From: a virus
Length of the DNA stretch: 46,204 nucleotides
IMG/VR virus record: IMGVR_UViG_3300045282_000046
Span: 1-46,204 of that record
Strand: one strand, 5' to 3'
Each line of letters opens with the position of its first letter. Position 1 is the first letter of the stretch. Position numbers and translations under genes: made by a program. Positions 1 to 9,119 of this stretch are shown here, in pieces. The notes beneath the pieces were generated by a model. That model was not told the DNA's origin. It ran no database searches and was given only the letters and a program-made list of their open reading frames with translations.

Positions 1-484
1 ACAGATGGACCTACCGACATTTAGGGCACAGTACACAGTCAATATCGTTGCTGGCTCAACAGAGAAACCTACTAGTGCATTCAAAAAACAAGAGGCGACG
101 CAAATTATGCAGGCTGTCGGTCAGTTTGCACAAGCCGCACCTGGAACGACACTTCGAATAATGCTCAAAGTTATACAGAAGGCATTTACTGAAGTTGTGA
201 TCAACGAAGAAGACTGGAAGGCACTCGATCAGGAGATACAAGCCAATCTTACTAAGGGACAAACAGACGGAACAGGCGCACCTGCTGGAGGGCCTCCTGG
301 TGGGCCTCCACAACAACCTGGGCAACAACCTGATCCTGCTGCGTTACAACAGGCAGCACATAACTTACCACCTGCTGTGAAACACAAGATCGTACAAATG
401 AAAGAAGATGGTATGAGTGATCAAGAGATTATGGCATTCATACAACAATCTATTAAACAACCACAAAATGGAGCAGTACAATGA
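1..484 (+). CDS. Portal protein, C-terminal 160 codons (continues from the window end)
   Basis: This is the 3' end of the portal gene that begins at 44395 and runs off the window end. Bases 1-125 repeat 46080-46204 and the frame matches (Trp-Glu-Gln-Met-Asp across the join). The joined gene is 2169 nt, 722 aa. The tail is rich in Gly, Pro and Gln (about residues 85-120 of this part), followed by a short helical end with a KMKEDGMSDQEI-like stretch. The stop overlaps the scaffold start (ATGA at 481-484), so the two are probably translationally coupled. An apparent ATG at 5 is an internal Met. Confidence 0.9.
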   Translation, partial: QMDLPTFRAQYTVNIVAGSTEKPTSAFKKQEATQIMQAVGQFAQAAPGTTLRIMLKVIQKAFTEVVINEEDWKALDQEIQANLTKGQTDGTGAPAGGPPGGPPQQPGQQPDPAALQQAAHNLPPAVKHKIVQMKEDGMSDQEIMAFIQQSIKQPQNGAVQ

Positions 485-1593
485 ATACGCGAACGAACCA
501 ATCAGGTGGTGACACCTCGGTTGTGCAAGATATGGTCTTCGAGAACCTTGGTATTGAAGATAATAACTTAGGTGACGACACTAACCTTGAAGACGATACA
601 GACCTGGGTGGGCCGGAGTCAGAGGATCATCTTGATCCGTCGTTAGACGGGCAAGATGATCCGTTTATAGATGTGCACGAACCAGACCCTCCGCAACGTG
701 ATCCACAACGCCAAGACCCGTCGCGTGTGAGTCACACACCTCAGCCGCGACCATTGCCGAAAAAATCCGAAGTCAAGGCCGATGCGAAAGGAAATCTCCT
801 CGATGCACAGGGTAACATTGTTGCTAAAGCTGGTGTTGAAGCCCGTCTATACCAAGGTCGTCAAAAGGCACAACGTGACCTCGCGACAGCACAATCCGAG
901 GTTGCGGACGTTACCTCTCGCCTTACTAAAGCTATCGAGATCGGCCGCGGACTTCACCAGCAGGTTCAAGCCTTCAACGCGCAACAACAACAGTTGAAAC
1001 AATTTGGTTTCGATGCGAATGATCAAATCGCAGCTATGCAAATATTTTCTGAACTTCGTAAGGACCCAGGCAAAGCAATCCAAAAACTATTGACTCGCGC
1101 TGCTGCGAACGGTATCACAGTCGGCTCGGTTGGAAATCCATCCGGCATGGACCCAAAAGGCATTGCCGAGGCGATCAAAGAAGTTCTCACTAACGAACTA
1201 AAACCTATACGTGATCAGCAGACACAACAAGCCGAACGAACACGTCAGGAACAACAACAACAACAAGAACTTGCCGATGTTCAGAACGAAGTCGCCACAT
1301 TCTTTAGACGGAACCCGGACGCAGAACAATTCCTCCCGGTGTTTAAGCGTGTTATGGCTGATCCAAAGTATGCTAACTACTCTCTAGGTGAAATATACGC
1401 TCGTATTCTCAGAGCGAACCAACAGCGCCCAGATGGTAATGGCAGGTCGCAGTTGCGTAGCCGAACTCCCCAGCGGGGAAGTCCTCCAAATGGTAGAAAT
1501 GCTCCTCCCTTGAATGGGAACACTATGGCGTCTGTCGATGAGTCGTATGACTCGATCTTGAAGGACGTGATGACCGCAGCTGGATATCAATGA
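481..1593 (+). CDS. Probable scaffolding protein, 370 aa
   Basis: Called from position (between portal and major capsid protein) and composition. The N-terminal ~100 residues are very acidic and Pro-rich, the middle (about 120-290) is Gln-rich and likely coiled coil, and the C-terminus is basic, as in many internal scaffolds that bind capsid protein with a charged tail. No enzymatic motif is seen and the family is not recognised by sequence. One near copy of the genome-wide palindrome (724-738) is translated here as Arg-Val-Ser-His-Thr within the disordered proline-rich segment. The start overlaps the portal stop by 4 nt. Confidence 0.75.
   Translation: MNTRTNQSGGDTSVVQDMVFENLGIEDNNLGDDTNLEDDTDLGGPESEDHLDPSLDGQDDPFIDVHEPDPPQRDPQRQDPSRVSHTPQPRPLPKKSEVKADAKGNLLDAQGNIVAKAGVEARLYQGRQKAQRDLATAQSEVADVTSRLTKAIEIGRGLHQQVQAFNAQQQQLKQFGFDANDQIAAMQIFSELRKDPGKAIQKLLTRAAANGITVGSVGNPSGMDPKGIAEAIKEVLTNELKPIRDQQTQQAERTRQEQQQQQELADVQNEVATFFRRNPDAEQFLPVFKRVMADPKYANYSLGEIYARILRANQQRPDGNGRSQLRSRTPQRGSPPNGRNAPPLNGNTMASVDESYDSILKDVMTAAGYQ
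724..738. repeat. Palindrome copy 1 (one mismatch, intragenic)
   Basis: CGTGTGAGTCACACA; centre G at 731. It lies inside the scaffold gene and is read as RVSHT in a Pro-rich linker. Confidence 0.85.
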
Positions 1594-1607
1594 GTGATGC
1601 GTGGCTC

Positions 1608-1622
1608 TGTGTGAGTCACACA
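1608..1622. repeat. Palindrome copy 2
   Basis: Exact TGTGTGA-G-TCACACA in the gap before the capsid gene, 25 nt upstream of its ATG and upstream of the CGGAG ribosome-binding site. Confidence 0.95.
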
Positions 1623-1647
1623 CCTCGAACAAACGGAGTCGGCCAAA

Positions 1648-2622
1648 ATGGCAGCCTTAGACACAGTTGTTAATGCGATGCTCACAAGAAGCAGGGCCAA
1701 ACTTATCTTGGCTTCTGCTATATCTGGTACAGTCAGTGCATATCTACATGCCAAAAAGCGTGTGGTTATTGAGGATGGTGGTCCCTCGATCACAAATCCT
1801 CTCATCACCGGACTGAACCCAAATGTTACTTCAATGCAATACTATGACGAACTTCCAGTCGATCAGACCAACGAATTCACGACAGTCTCGTACAGTATGA
1901 GTCGTGTAGTTGGAACACTCATCATATCGGATCAGGAAGAAGATGAAAACCAAGGCCGTGCTGCAATCTTCAAGATTATCAAGGGTAAAATCATGGCTCT
2001 TGACGAAAGTATCAGTCGTCAATTTGCTACTTATCATACTGCTGTTGGGACTGGCACCGATCCTAATGGTCTTGGCAATCTTATTCCTGCTGATCCTACC
2101 ACTGGTTCTGTTGGTGGAATTAGTCTCGCAAGTGAGTCACAGTGGCGATCGTCGTCATATGACTTTGCCGGGACGTTGACTCCTGAGAATATCGAAGAGG
2201 CATTCGATGATATTCTTGAGATCGATCTTAATCGTGGCACGTCAACAAGTGCTGAGACGAAGCAAAAGCCGACGGTTATATTTGCTGGCCGTAACATATA
2301 TCGAATGCATAAAGCGGCTGCTAGAGATAAAACGTCTATTATGCTTAGTGAGACCGGCTTCGGTAAGAAACTTGTCAACCTTGGCATTGTCGGTACTACT
2401 CACAACGGCGTTCCACTACTCTTTGATGAGAAGCTGTCTGCAAACGTGGCGTACTTTGTGAATGACTCGTATTTGACTTTACATATTCTCCGTGGGGTCA
2501 ATATGAAGATCAAACAACTTGTCGCACCTTGGAACGTAGATGCGATCGGTCGCCGTGTCGTTTGGGAGGGCCAGTTGTGCTCTTGGCGACAATACCGAAC
2601 CCACGCCTACATGACGAACTGA
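1648..2622 (+). CDS. Major capsid protein, 324 aa
   Basis: Predicted HK97-fold shell subunit. Evidence is its length, its place after portal and scaffold, and a sequence typical of podophage capsid proteins: an N-terminal arm (AALDTVVNAML), a middle segment with an acidic DQEEDENQG stretch (about 90-100) and a C-terminal beta-rich part ending in a QYRTHAYMTN-like sequence. The start ATG is preceded by CGGAG nine nt upstream. A palindrome copy lies on each side of the gene (copies 2 and 3), so it sits in its own palindrome-delimited unit. The family assignment is by pattern, not by search. Confidence 0.85.
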   Translation: MAALDTVVNAMLTRSRAKLILASAISGTVSAYLHAKKRVVIEDGGPSITNPLITGLNPNVTSMQYYDELPVDQTNEFTTVSYSMSRVVGTLIISDQEEDENQGRAAIFKIIKGKIMALDESISRQFATYHTAVGTGTDPNGLGNLIPADPTTGSVGGISLASESQWRSSSYDFAGTLTPENIEEAFDDILEIDLNRGTSTSAETKQKPTVIFAGRNIYRMHKAAARDKTSIMLSETGFGKKLVNLGIVGTTHNGVPLLFDEKLSANVAYFVNDSYLTLHILRGVNMKIKQLVAPWNVDAIGRRVVWEGQLCSWRQYRTHAYMTN

Positions 2623-2624
2623 TC

Positions 2625-2639
2625 TGTGTGAGTCACACA
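2625..2639. repeat. Palindrome copy 3
   Basis: Exact copy, centre G at 2632. It starts 2 nt after the capsid gene stop and ends 20 nt before the next ATG. Confidence 0.95.
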
Positions 2640-2659
2640 CCGAACCGAGGAGTCTCTCA

Positions 2660-3058
2660 ATGCCTATGATCGCAAATATGTCTGGCACACGACTCGCATA
2701 CGTTGTGCGTGCACTGCCAGGGACAGTTAAACGAACTGTCCATCGATGGACCAAAGAGGATGGTCTCGTCGCAGAAGAAGTCGAACAACCGGCAGGTTTT
2801 ATTGTGTATTTCCCTCGTGGACATGCACTGAGATTCAAGAACACTGCTGAACTGGCTCGATACGGTTTGGACAAGAAACCAAAGATGATCAATCTGCAAG
2901 GCTTGTACGATCCTGAAAGTCCTGCTGGTAAGATCATGCACGCGCAAGATGAAGAAGGCCGTCAGGAAGGCTTTTCTGACCTTGAACAATCTGTAATCGC
3001 GCTTGCTACAGCTAAGACTGGTTCGGTGCTCATGCCGGAACAGTTGCTTCGTCGATAG
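2660..3058 (+). CDS. Hypothetical virion-region protein, 132 aa
   Basis: Not recognised. The ATG is preceded by a good GAGGAG site. The sequence is basic at the start (Val-Lys-Arg-Thr-Val-His-Arg) and mixed charge later, with no membrane segment or signal. Its place between the capsid protein and another structural gene suggests a head or head-completion role, which is inference only. Confidence 0.7.
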   Translation: MPMIANMSGTRLAYVVRALPGTVKRTVHRWTKEDGLVAEEVEQPAGFIVYFPRGHALRFKNTAELARYGLDKKPKMINLQGLYDPESPAGKIMHAQDEEGRQEGFSDLEQSVIALATAKTGSVLMPEQLLRR

Positions 3059-3111
3059 GCTAAAACCTTACACAGACACACAATTTCACCCCATACTGAA
3101 AGGGTCGTTAC

Positions 3112-4152
3112 ATGACCACACGCGAACGTAACTTCTATCAACAGGGCATGAATATGTATGTCCCTGGAATGGCGGCAGCGTCGAACATACAGATTGGGAG
3201 AGCTAGTCAGTTCAGTCTCGGCACTCCTGCTGCTGTTAGTGCGACGTTAATTGCTTCTGCAACGGCTGCAAACTCTGTTGCAGGAACCAAAGTAACATAT
3301 ACAACTGTCACAATGGACTCACCATACGGACGTACACTCCGACTTACTCCAAGTGCTGATCCAGGTAATTCCGCCGCGATTGATATCTTCGGTGAAGATT
3401 ACCTCGGTCAGCCAATGGTCGAGAGGTTTACAGGTGCATCAGGCTCCACTGCGATCTTGTACGGTGCTAAAGCGTTCTATCGTGTGTTGTACTCCAAAGT
3501 TGTTACAGCAGCTACAAACGCTGTTACATGGGGTATTGGTACAGGTTTTCGATTGGGTCTGCCGTACAAAGGCGATGTAGTGTGGTCCAAAGAAAATGGC
3601 GTGTACGTCCCTATGTACAATCGGGACACATGGCTCTTTGCTGATCAAGACGCAGCAGAAGCTATTGCTGGTGGAACGAAGTATTTCCGATCTCCGTTCC
3701 CTGGTTTTGTGAAGACATTGAAAGGGTTGTCTTCAGGTGCAGGTTCTACAAACGATGCTGTTGTGACAGTGACACTTGCAACAGTAGCAATCGTAGGACT
3801 GACCGTAACAATCGACTCGAACGTAGCTGGTAATGAAACGACTGATACACCAACGACACTCGGCTATAATGCAAACAATCGATTGATTGCTGGTAGTCTT
3901 ATCGCTGTAGTAACTGCTGCCGCTGCTGGTGCAGGGCCACAACGTGTTGGTCTTGAACTTACACCAACGCAGTTCACACCTGCGGTTACTACCGATCCAC
4001 AAACTACTACAACTGCTGACCCTCGTGGTACATATGAGAGTCTGTTCGTGTACGACGGTGCGACGAATATCACAATTGGACTCTTAGGCGATCCGTCTGT
4101 GAACGCTGCTGGCAACGGTGGTTTGCACGGAATTCGACACGTGATAGCTTAA
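3112..4152 (+). CDS. Probable structural (head decoration or fibre-like) protein, 346 aa
   Basis: Not assignable to a named family. It is rich in Ala, Thr, Gly and Val, low in charge and shows alternating beta-type patterns throughout (TVTLATVAIVGLTVTID), typical of secreted-type or virion surface proteins. It lies in the head module and starts after AAAGGGTCGTTAC. The preceding 53-nt gap holds no exact palindrome, only a weak look-alike (acacagacacaca). Confidence 0.75.
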   Translation: MTTRERNFYQQGMNMYVPGMAAASNIQIGRASQFSLGTPAAVSATLIASATAANSVAGTKVTYTTVTMDSPYGRTLRLTPSADPGNSAAIDIFGEDYLGQPMVERFTGASGSTAILYGAKAFYRVLYSKVVTAATNAVTWGIGTGFRLGLPYKGDVVWSKENGVYVPMYNRDTWLFADQDAAEAIAGGTKYFRSPFPGFVKTLKGLSSGAGSTNDAVVTVTLATVAIVGLTVTIDSNVAGNETTDTPTTLGYNANNRLIAGSLIAVVTAAAAGAGPQRVGLELTPTQFTPAVTTDPQTTTTADPRGTYESLFVYDGATNITIGLLGDPSVNAAGNGGLHGIRHVIA

Positions 4153-4180
4153 CCTGACCTGAACTGAGGAGTGTTATGTG

Positions 4181-4444
4181 ATGAAGCAGCTAGCTGAGTG
4201 GAAATGTCACAAAATCGTAAAAGCTGGGAAGATCCTTCCTGTGCAAATACTTGATGATGAAGGCGAAGGAACTTCTCTGGTTATGGTCGAAGGTCATGAC
4301 GGAACTTCGTGCTCAATTAGTATTGCAACCGGTGCCTTCGCTCGTGGAATGCCAAAACCTGGTGATTATATTGTAATCTATGAAGACGGTTACAAATCAT
4401 GGTCGCCAGCTAAAGCATTCGAGGATGGTTACACACGAGTTTGA
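4181..4444 (+). CDS. Hypothetical protein, 87 aa
   Basis: Small acidic protein, probably one beta-rich domain (GEGTSLVMVEGHDGTSCSIS, about residues 25-45). ATG 4181 is chosen over the in-frame GTG at 4178 because GAGGAG at 4166-4171 is well spaced for it. It sits between two structural genes, so a head-tail or decoration role is possible. Family not recognised. Confidence 0.7.
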   Translation: MKQLAEWKCHKIVKAGKILPVQILDDEGEGTSLVMVEGHDGTSCSISIATGAFARGMPKPGDYIVIYEDGYKSWSPAKAFEDGYTRV

Positions 4445-4449
4445 TTTGC

Positions 4450-4464
4450 TGTGTGACTCACACA
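4450..4464. repeat. Palindrome copy 4
   Basis: Exact copy, centre C at 4457, 13 nt before the adaptor gene ATG. Confidence 0.95.
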
Positions 4465-4477
4465 CCGAGGAACGCCA

Positions 4478-5158
4478 ATGCCTGCGACTTTCCGACAAAT
4501 GGTTGACGACGCACAAGTTTTGATCGGTGAGGTTTCAGGCGTTGGCGTTCAACAATTCGCAGACGATCGCATGTTTGCAGATGCGATCCGTGGCTTTAAT
4601 ACAATGTTCAAGAAGAACTTCTGGCATCCATACCGTGTGTGGACAACAGTTGTTTTAGACGGAACACTCGGCATACCTACTACAGATGCATTCGAGCAGA
4701 TTATCGACTTCGAAGACTTTCGTTCTGTGAACCGTGCTGGTGAAGTAACTCCACTACCTATTCTGCCCGAGACACTCAATCCAAATACAATAACAGGTAC
4801 GCGAGCACGATTTTGGACAAGTCTCAACGCAACAAATGCTAACTACGAAGGGCGAAAGCTCCAAATCTATCCATTAGCATCTGTGGGTAGCCTTGATGTG
4901 ATGGCACGTAAATATCCACTTGTACCTCCTGCAACGACTTTTGCTTGGGAAGACAAAATCTATCTCGATCGAGACTTGTTAGTTTACGCAACAGCTTTCA
5001 TGACACTTATGGGAGATGGATTGAACTCTGAGGCTGCTGGTGTTGTAAAGGCAATGCTCGACGGTCGTTACGTCGATATCACTAGTGGTTTAGCTAGTCA
5101 TCGAATTGACATTGACAGCAATAATGTAACAGTGCCTCTCGATTGGAGAGTCATATGA
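4478..5158 (+). CDS. Head-tail adaptor / tail tubular A-like protein, 226 aa
   Basis: Length, gene order (just before the nozzle gene) and the N-terminal pattern (MPATFRQMVDDAQVLIGE, then FADAIRGFNTMFKK) match the helical adaptor proteins that extend the portal in podophages (P22 gp4 / T7 gp11 class). The central part is beta-rich and the C-terminal part is helical again (about residues 165-205). The stop overlaps the next start (ATGA), so adaptor and nozzle are probably coupled. Confidence 0.7.
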   Translation: MPATFRQMVDDAQVLIGEVSGVGVQQFADDRMFADAIRGFNTMFKKNFWHPYRVWTTVVLDGTLGIPTTDAFEQIIDFEDFRSVNRAGEVTPLPILPETLNPNTITGTRARFWTSLNATNANYEGRKLQIYPLASVGSLDVMARKYPLVPPATTFAWEDKIYLDRDLLVYATAFMTLMGDGLNSEAAGVVKAMLDGRYVDITSGLASHRIDIDSNNVTVPLDWRVI

Positions 5159-6981
5159 AACAGAGGAAATTTCTACCTGATATGCAGTTCGGTAGAGCTA
5201 AAACTCTTGAAGATTTCACACTAGATGGTTTTGGAGGTGGCCTAAATGGTGTCGAAACTGACAATGGAATGAACCCAAAGTTTCTAATTGCATTGAACAA
5301 CTTTCGCCGTATTGGTCATGATGGAAGGGAAAAACTTCGCTTTGGTACAAATTGGTTCGTTGATATAAACACGGTTGTGACTGGTAACATTGTTAACATC
5401 GTCTACTTCTCTAATGCCTTGATCGCAGTTACTTCGACAGGCCAAGTCGCTGCTGTAACTGATGTAGGTGTCGCGTCTGTTATATGGAATAGTACGATTG
5501 CAGCACTTCTTCCAGGTGCGCCTACTGGATGGTCGAGTGGTTTAACCTCAATCGATTTTGTCCTATTCAAGAATGAACTGATCATACATAACGGTGTAGA
5601 CAAACCGCTTACAATTAATGTCGGTCTTATCGTTACATACCTAGCCGACGCTGCCACAGGGAGTAATACAAATGTTCCAATTGGTAAATTCGGATGTGTG
5701 GTATCGAACTATCATTGTGTGGCCGGAGTCACTGCTCTCCCTACATCGATCTACATCTCTGCAATTGGTACATCAGGCACGTTTCCGGGTGATCCTGCTC
5801 CAAATGACTCAATCAGCATTGATGTGGGAGCGTATGCACCGGAAGGCGCACCAACAATTAAAGGCATCGCAGGTTATAGATCATTCCTTGTCGTTTTCTT
5901 TGCAGGACAATCGGTTCTTGTCCAACTAGGTGTATATGACTCTGGAGGTGTACATACTCCAGACTTTCCTGATGCACCACCAACGTTTGGTCTGTTTGGT
6001 CATAGGTGCATTTTACACATCGAACAGGACCTTTTGTTTGCTGGAAATAGCGGTGTCGCATCGGCTCGTAAAAACCTATACGCACCTGGACAGTTAGATA
6101 ACACACCAATTAGTAGCCTTATCGATCCACTTATTCGACGCACGACTGGATTGTTCACAACTACACAAATGACGCTAAACAGTTTTATGGTCTTTGATAA
6201 GTTGTCTAGAGACATGATGTTGTTCACGCCTAGTGGAGTTGGGTTTGTTTACAGCTACAGTACAGAGCTTAGGTACAAGAGTTGGTCTACATTCTCAGGA
6301 CCTGTATGGACTGCTGGGTGCGTGTCTTCACTGAACCGGCTCTTTCTCACAATTGGATCGCGAATATTTCAGTACGGAAATAATATCTTCGCGAATGAAG
6401 ACTACGCTGCTGATCGTATGAACGATAGAGATGGGAATTGGGCTGTAGCGACACCATTTGCTGTGAACTACATCGCACGCGATACAGTAACGAATGAGAG
6501 TTATAAATGTATCGTGGCTCATGTGAGTGGTGCGACGACATTCCTCGCTGATCGAACGAGTCATGTGTTGTCACCTAAGTGGGAGTTGTACGAAGGACTA
6601 CCGATCGACTTCGAGATGGAATTGCCTTGGTTGGACAGTAAAAATCCACACCAGATAAAGTTTGGCAAATACGTGCGTGTAATGTCGAATGGAACAGCAA
6701 CGTTTACTCTGCGTGTATGGGTAGACAATTTATACAAGGATACAAATGGTTTGGTGGTATATAACCCTGCTATCAGCATGGATTTTGTTGGGAATGACGC
6801 ACCAGGTTTCGGCTATGATGCTGGGCCTTATGGTGGTGGTCGTCGTAGCGGCGATCCACGACTGATGGGGTTTCCGATTAAATTCAAAAAACTCAAAGTT
6901 GGAATAACTGGTTCAACAAGGGAGCCACTTGAAATTAGTTCGATTAGCTTTTTGTATCTCAAGGGTCTGTTCAAGAGGTGA
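5155..6981 (+). CDS. Tail nozzle / tube protein (P22 gp10-like), 608 aa
   Basis: A large beta-rich protein with the repeated hydrophobic-strand pattern and a DGREKLRFGTNWF start typical of the beta-propeller nozzle proteins (P22 gp10 / T7 gp12). ATG 5155 is preferred to the in-frame TTG at 5143 because GGAGAG sits 4-9 nt upstream. About residues 425-480 form a separate module with a Tyr...Ser-Tyr-Lys-Cys...His-Val-Ser...Thr-Phe...Asp-Arg...Trp pattern that recurs in the fibre gene at 7344 and resembles chitin-binding-type carbohydrate modules. It is coupled to the adaptor gene upstream and followed after 3 nt by the next gene. Confidence 0.75.
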   Translation: MKQRKFLPDMQFGRAKTLEDFTLDGFGGGLNGVETDNGMNPKFLIALNNFRRIGHDGREKLRFGTNWFVDINTVVTGNIVNIVYFSNALIAVTSTGQVAAVTDVGVASVIWNSTIAALLPGAPTGWSSGLTSIDFVLFKNELIIHNGVDKPLTINVGLIVTYLADAATGSNTNVPIGKFGCVVSNYHCVAGVTALPTSIYISAIGTSGTFPGDPAPNDSISIDVGAYAPEGAPTIKGIAGYRSFLVVFFAGQSVLVQLGVYDSGGVHTPDFPDAPPTFGLFGHRCILHIEQDLLFAGNSGVASARKNLYAPGQLDNTPISSLIDPLIRRTTGLFTTTQMTLNSFMVFDKLSRDMMLFTPSGVGFVYSYSTELRYKSWSTFSGPVWTAGCVSSLNRLFLTIGSRIFQYGNNIFANEDYAADRMNDRDGNWAVATPFAVNYIARDTVTNESYKCIVAHVSGATTFLADRTSHVLSPKWELYEGLPIDFEMELPWLDSKNPHQIKFGKYVRVMSNGTATFTLRVWVDNLYKDTNGLVVYNPAISMDFVGNDAPGFGYDAGPYGGGRRSGDPRLMGFPIKFKKLKVGITGSTREPLEISSISFLYLKGLFKR

Positions 6982-6984
6982 GAC

Positions 6985-7317
6985 ATGGCCGATGATGTAC
7001 AGAAACAATTAGACGATCTCGAACAAAACAGCACACCAAATGTGTCTCGCACATATGAGTCGTATATAGCAGACCTTGCACAACGCCGTCTCAAAGCTAG
7101 AGAGGATCGTCGAGTTGAGTTAGAGACACAACAGCAACTTGAGAGTCAGGCTATGCCCCAAGCCTCGCCACAAATAGCACAGCCAGCACGTCGATCTGGA
7201 GGGCGGCCACATGGAGATCACTTTGATTATACGGACAGACCATCTGGTGCGTACTATAGAAACTTAACTGGTACAAAACAACATTCTGGTGCGTACTTTC
7301 GAAACAAACGAGCTTAG
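6985..7317 (+). CDS. Hypothetical protein with internal repeat, 110 aa
   Basis: The N-terminal 60 residues are charged and helical (QKQLDDLEQ, then RRLKAREDRRVELE). The C-terminus repeats the motif S-G-A-Y-(Y/F)-R-N twice. It starts 3 nt after the nozzle stop behind an AAGAGGTGAGAC site, so translation is probably coupled. Not recognised; a minor virion or fibre-attachment protein is possible from position. Confidence 0.65.
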   Translation: MADDVQKQLDDLEQNSTPNVSRTYESYIADLAQRRLKAREDRRVELETQQQLESQAMPQASPQIAQPARRSGGRPHGDHFDYTDRPSGAYYRNLTGTKQHSGAYFRNKRA

Positions 7318-7326
7318 CTTAACCGC

Positions 7327-7341
7327 TGTGTGAGTCACACA
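7327..7341. repeat. Palindrome copy 5, two bases from a start codon
   Basis: Exact copy, centre G at 7334. Only CC separates it from ATG 7344 and no Shine-Dalgarno sequence is visible, so the right arm of the palindrome occupies the ribosome-binding position. Confidence 0.95.
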
Positions 7342-7343
7342 CC

Positions 7344-8900
7344 ATGACGACTTCTTTCACGACCCACTTTCGTTTCGGTTTGCCAGACTTTTTATCAAGT
7401 CCGTGGCAAAACGACTGGTACACGCTTGTACAACTTATAGATAGTGTGCTTTATGAAGTCGCACTCGGAACAATCATCGACGTATGGGCGAATAGTACCG
7501 TTTATGCTGTTGGCAATATTCGTATTGATCCTAATCTCGGTACTATTTGGACTTGCTTGGTTGCACATACAAGCGCGGCGAGTCCAACAACATTCGCAAC
7601 CGATAGAACAAATCATCCAACGTTTTGGGGAATTTTCACAGCCGTAGATGGTGATAAAGGGTATATCGTCGTCTCTGGATCAAACACTGTATATACGATC
7701 AAGGACGGTGTTGTATCAAATGCAAAACTGGCTGATATGGGTCAGGCTACGTTCAAGATGCGTGCGGCTGGGGCAGGAACTGGTGTACCTATTGATGGTA
7801 CGGTCGCGCAGGCAAAAACTGCGTTAGCTTATGTTGCATCTGATATAACTAACCTTGGTGTTGGCGTGGCAACATGGCTTGCGACACCATCGAGCGCAAA
7901 TCTCCTTGCTGCGGTAACAGACGAAACTGGTACTGGTGCGTTGGTATTTGGGACAGCACCAGTCTTAACATCTCCTACAATCACAACTAAAATATCACCA
8001 ACTACAGACAATGTCGCACCATTAGGTGACACTACCCATAACTTCTCTAGCCTCTTTTTAGGGAGTGGTAGTGTTATTAATTGGAATAACAGTGATATAA
8101 CACTTACACATTCTGCGAACACATTAACACTCTCTGGAGCGTCGGTAGGTTATTTGTTTGCCAATGATGTGTTTCCTACGGTAGATGCAACTGTGCGTCT
8201 AGGTTCTAGTGGAAAAGGATGGAGAGATTTATACTTAGGTGCTAATGGCTCAATCAAATTTGCTGATACAAATGTTGTAATTATTCATTCGACAAATGAG
8301 CTAGATTTTACAGGAGCTTCTGTAGGTTATACATATGATGCAGTTGTTCGTCCGTCAACAAACGATGCAGCACCGTTGGGTAGTACGACAGTTTCATGGT
8401 CTGATTTATTCTTAGCTACTGGTGGTGTTATAAATTGGAACAATGGTAATGTTACTATTACACACTCAGCAGGCAGTCTAGCAATCGCTGTAGCTGCTGG
8501 TGGTACTGTAACATTTACAGGAGCTAATTATCTATTTCAAACATCTCTTGGTGCGTTTGGATATGGAACAGGTGCAGGCTCTGGCGGAACAGTTACACAG
8601 GGTGCTGGGTCTGGAAAGGCCACAGCAGTAACATTAAACAAACCTACGGGTGAAATCACAACAAACAATGCTGCATTGGCTAGTGCTACGGCAGTCACAT
8701 TCACACTTACAAATAGTGTGATCCAAGCTGCTGATCTCATGATTACAAATCATGTATCTGGTGGCACTGCTGGAAGTTACACAATAACCGTAAGTTGTGC
8801 TGCTGGTTCTGCTGCAATAACAATAAGAAACGTCACAGCAGGTAGTTTAAGTGAGGCAATTGTGATTAGGTTTGCAGTGGTTCGAGGCGCAGTAACATAA
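7344..8900 (+). CDS. Tail fibre protein, 518 aa
   Basis: The N-terminal ~40 residues (FRFGLPDFLSSPWQNDW) look like a virion-attachment segment. Residues ~50-95 form a carbohydrate-module-like unit (Trp-Ala-Asn, Tyr, Trp-Thr-Cys, His-Thr-Ser, Thr-Phe-Ala, Asp-Arg, Trp). Residues ~215-390 hold three fibre repeats with the pattern LG...W.DLFL..G.I.W.N...I.HS...L.F.GAS.GY. The last ~110 residues are a Gly/Ala/Thr-rich C-terminal domain (GAGSGGTVTQGAGSGKATAV, ending SEAIVIRFAVVRG) that I recognise as a common phage fibre tip. Likely role: receptor binding. No Shine-Dalgarno is visible before the ATG. Confidence 0.85.
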   Translation: MTTSFTTHFRFGLPDFLSSPWQNDWYTLVQLIDSVLYEVALGTIIDVWANSTVYAVGNIRIDPNLGTIWTCLVAHTSAASPTTFATDRTNHPTFWGIFTAVDGDKGYIVVSGSNTVYTIKDGVVSNAKLADMGQATFKMRAAGAGTGVPIDGTVAQAKTALAYVASDITNLGVGVATWLATPSSANLLAAVTDETGTGALVFGTAPVLTSPTITTKISPTTDNVAPLGDTTHNFSSLFLGSGSVINWNNSDITLTHSANTLTLSGASVGYLFANDVFPTVDATVRLGSSGKGWRDLYLGANGSIKFADTNVVIIHSTNELDFTGASVGYTYDAVVRPSTNDAAPLGSTTVSWSDLFLATGGVINWNNGNVTITHSAGSLAIAVAAGGTVTFTGANYLFQTSLGAFGYGTGAGSGGTVTQGAGSGKATAVTLNKPTGEITTNNAALASATAVTFTLTNSVIQAADLMITNHVSGGTAGSYTITVSCAAGSAAITIRNVTAGSLSEAIVIRFAVVRGAVT

Positions 8901-8912
8901 CAGGAGACTAAC

Positions 8913-9119
8913 ATGGCTGGAATTGAGAAAACTGGAACGTATAAAGGCAAGTCGAATGAGCTTGGTTATGGAGGCAGAGCACAACAGCTTAAAGACAAAG
9001 GTGTTCCTGGTGGTGTGATTGGCAACTTAGCCAGAAAGGCCGGTGCTGCACCTGGAGGGCCGAACTATCACGGAGATACAAAAGGCCGACGACATCCTGT
9101 GAGCGGCGAAAAAATGTAG
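8913..9119 (+). CDS. Small basic Gly-rich protein, 68 aa
   Basis: Not recognised. Basic and rich in Gly and Lys (KTGTYKGKSNELGYGGRAQQ), likely little stable structure. Good site CAGGAG before the ATG, 12 nt after the fibre stop. Such small basic proteins are frequent next to internal virion genes, but no function can be given. Confidence 0.65.
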   Translation: MAGIEKTGTYKGKSNELGYGGRAQQLKDKGVPGGVIGNLARKAGAAPGGPNYHGDTKGRRHPVSGEKM

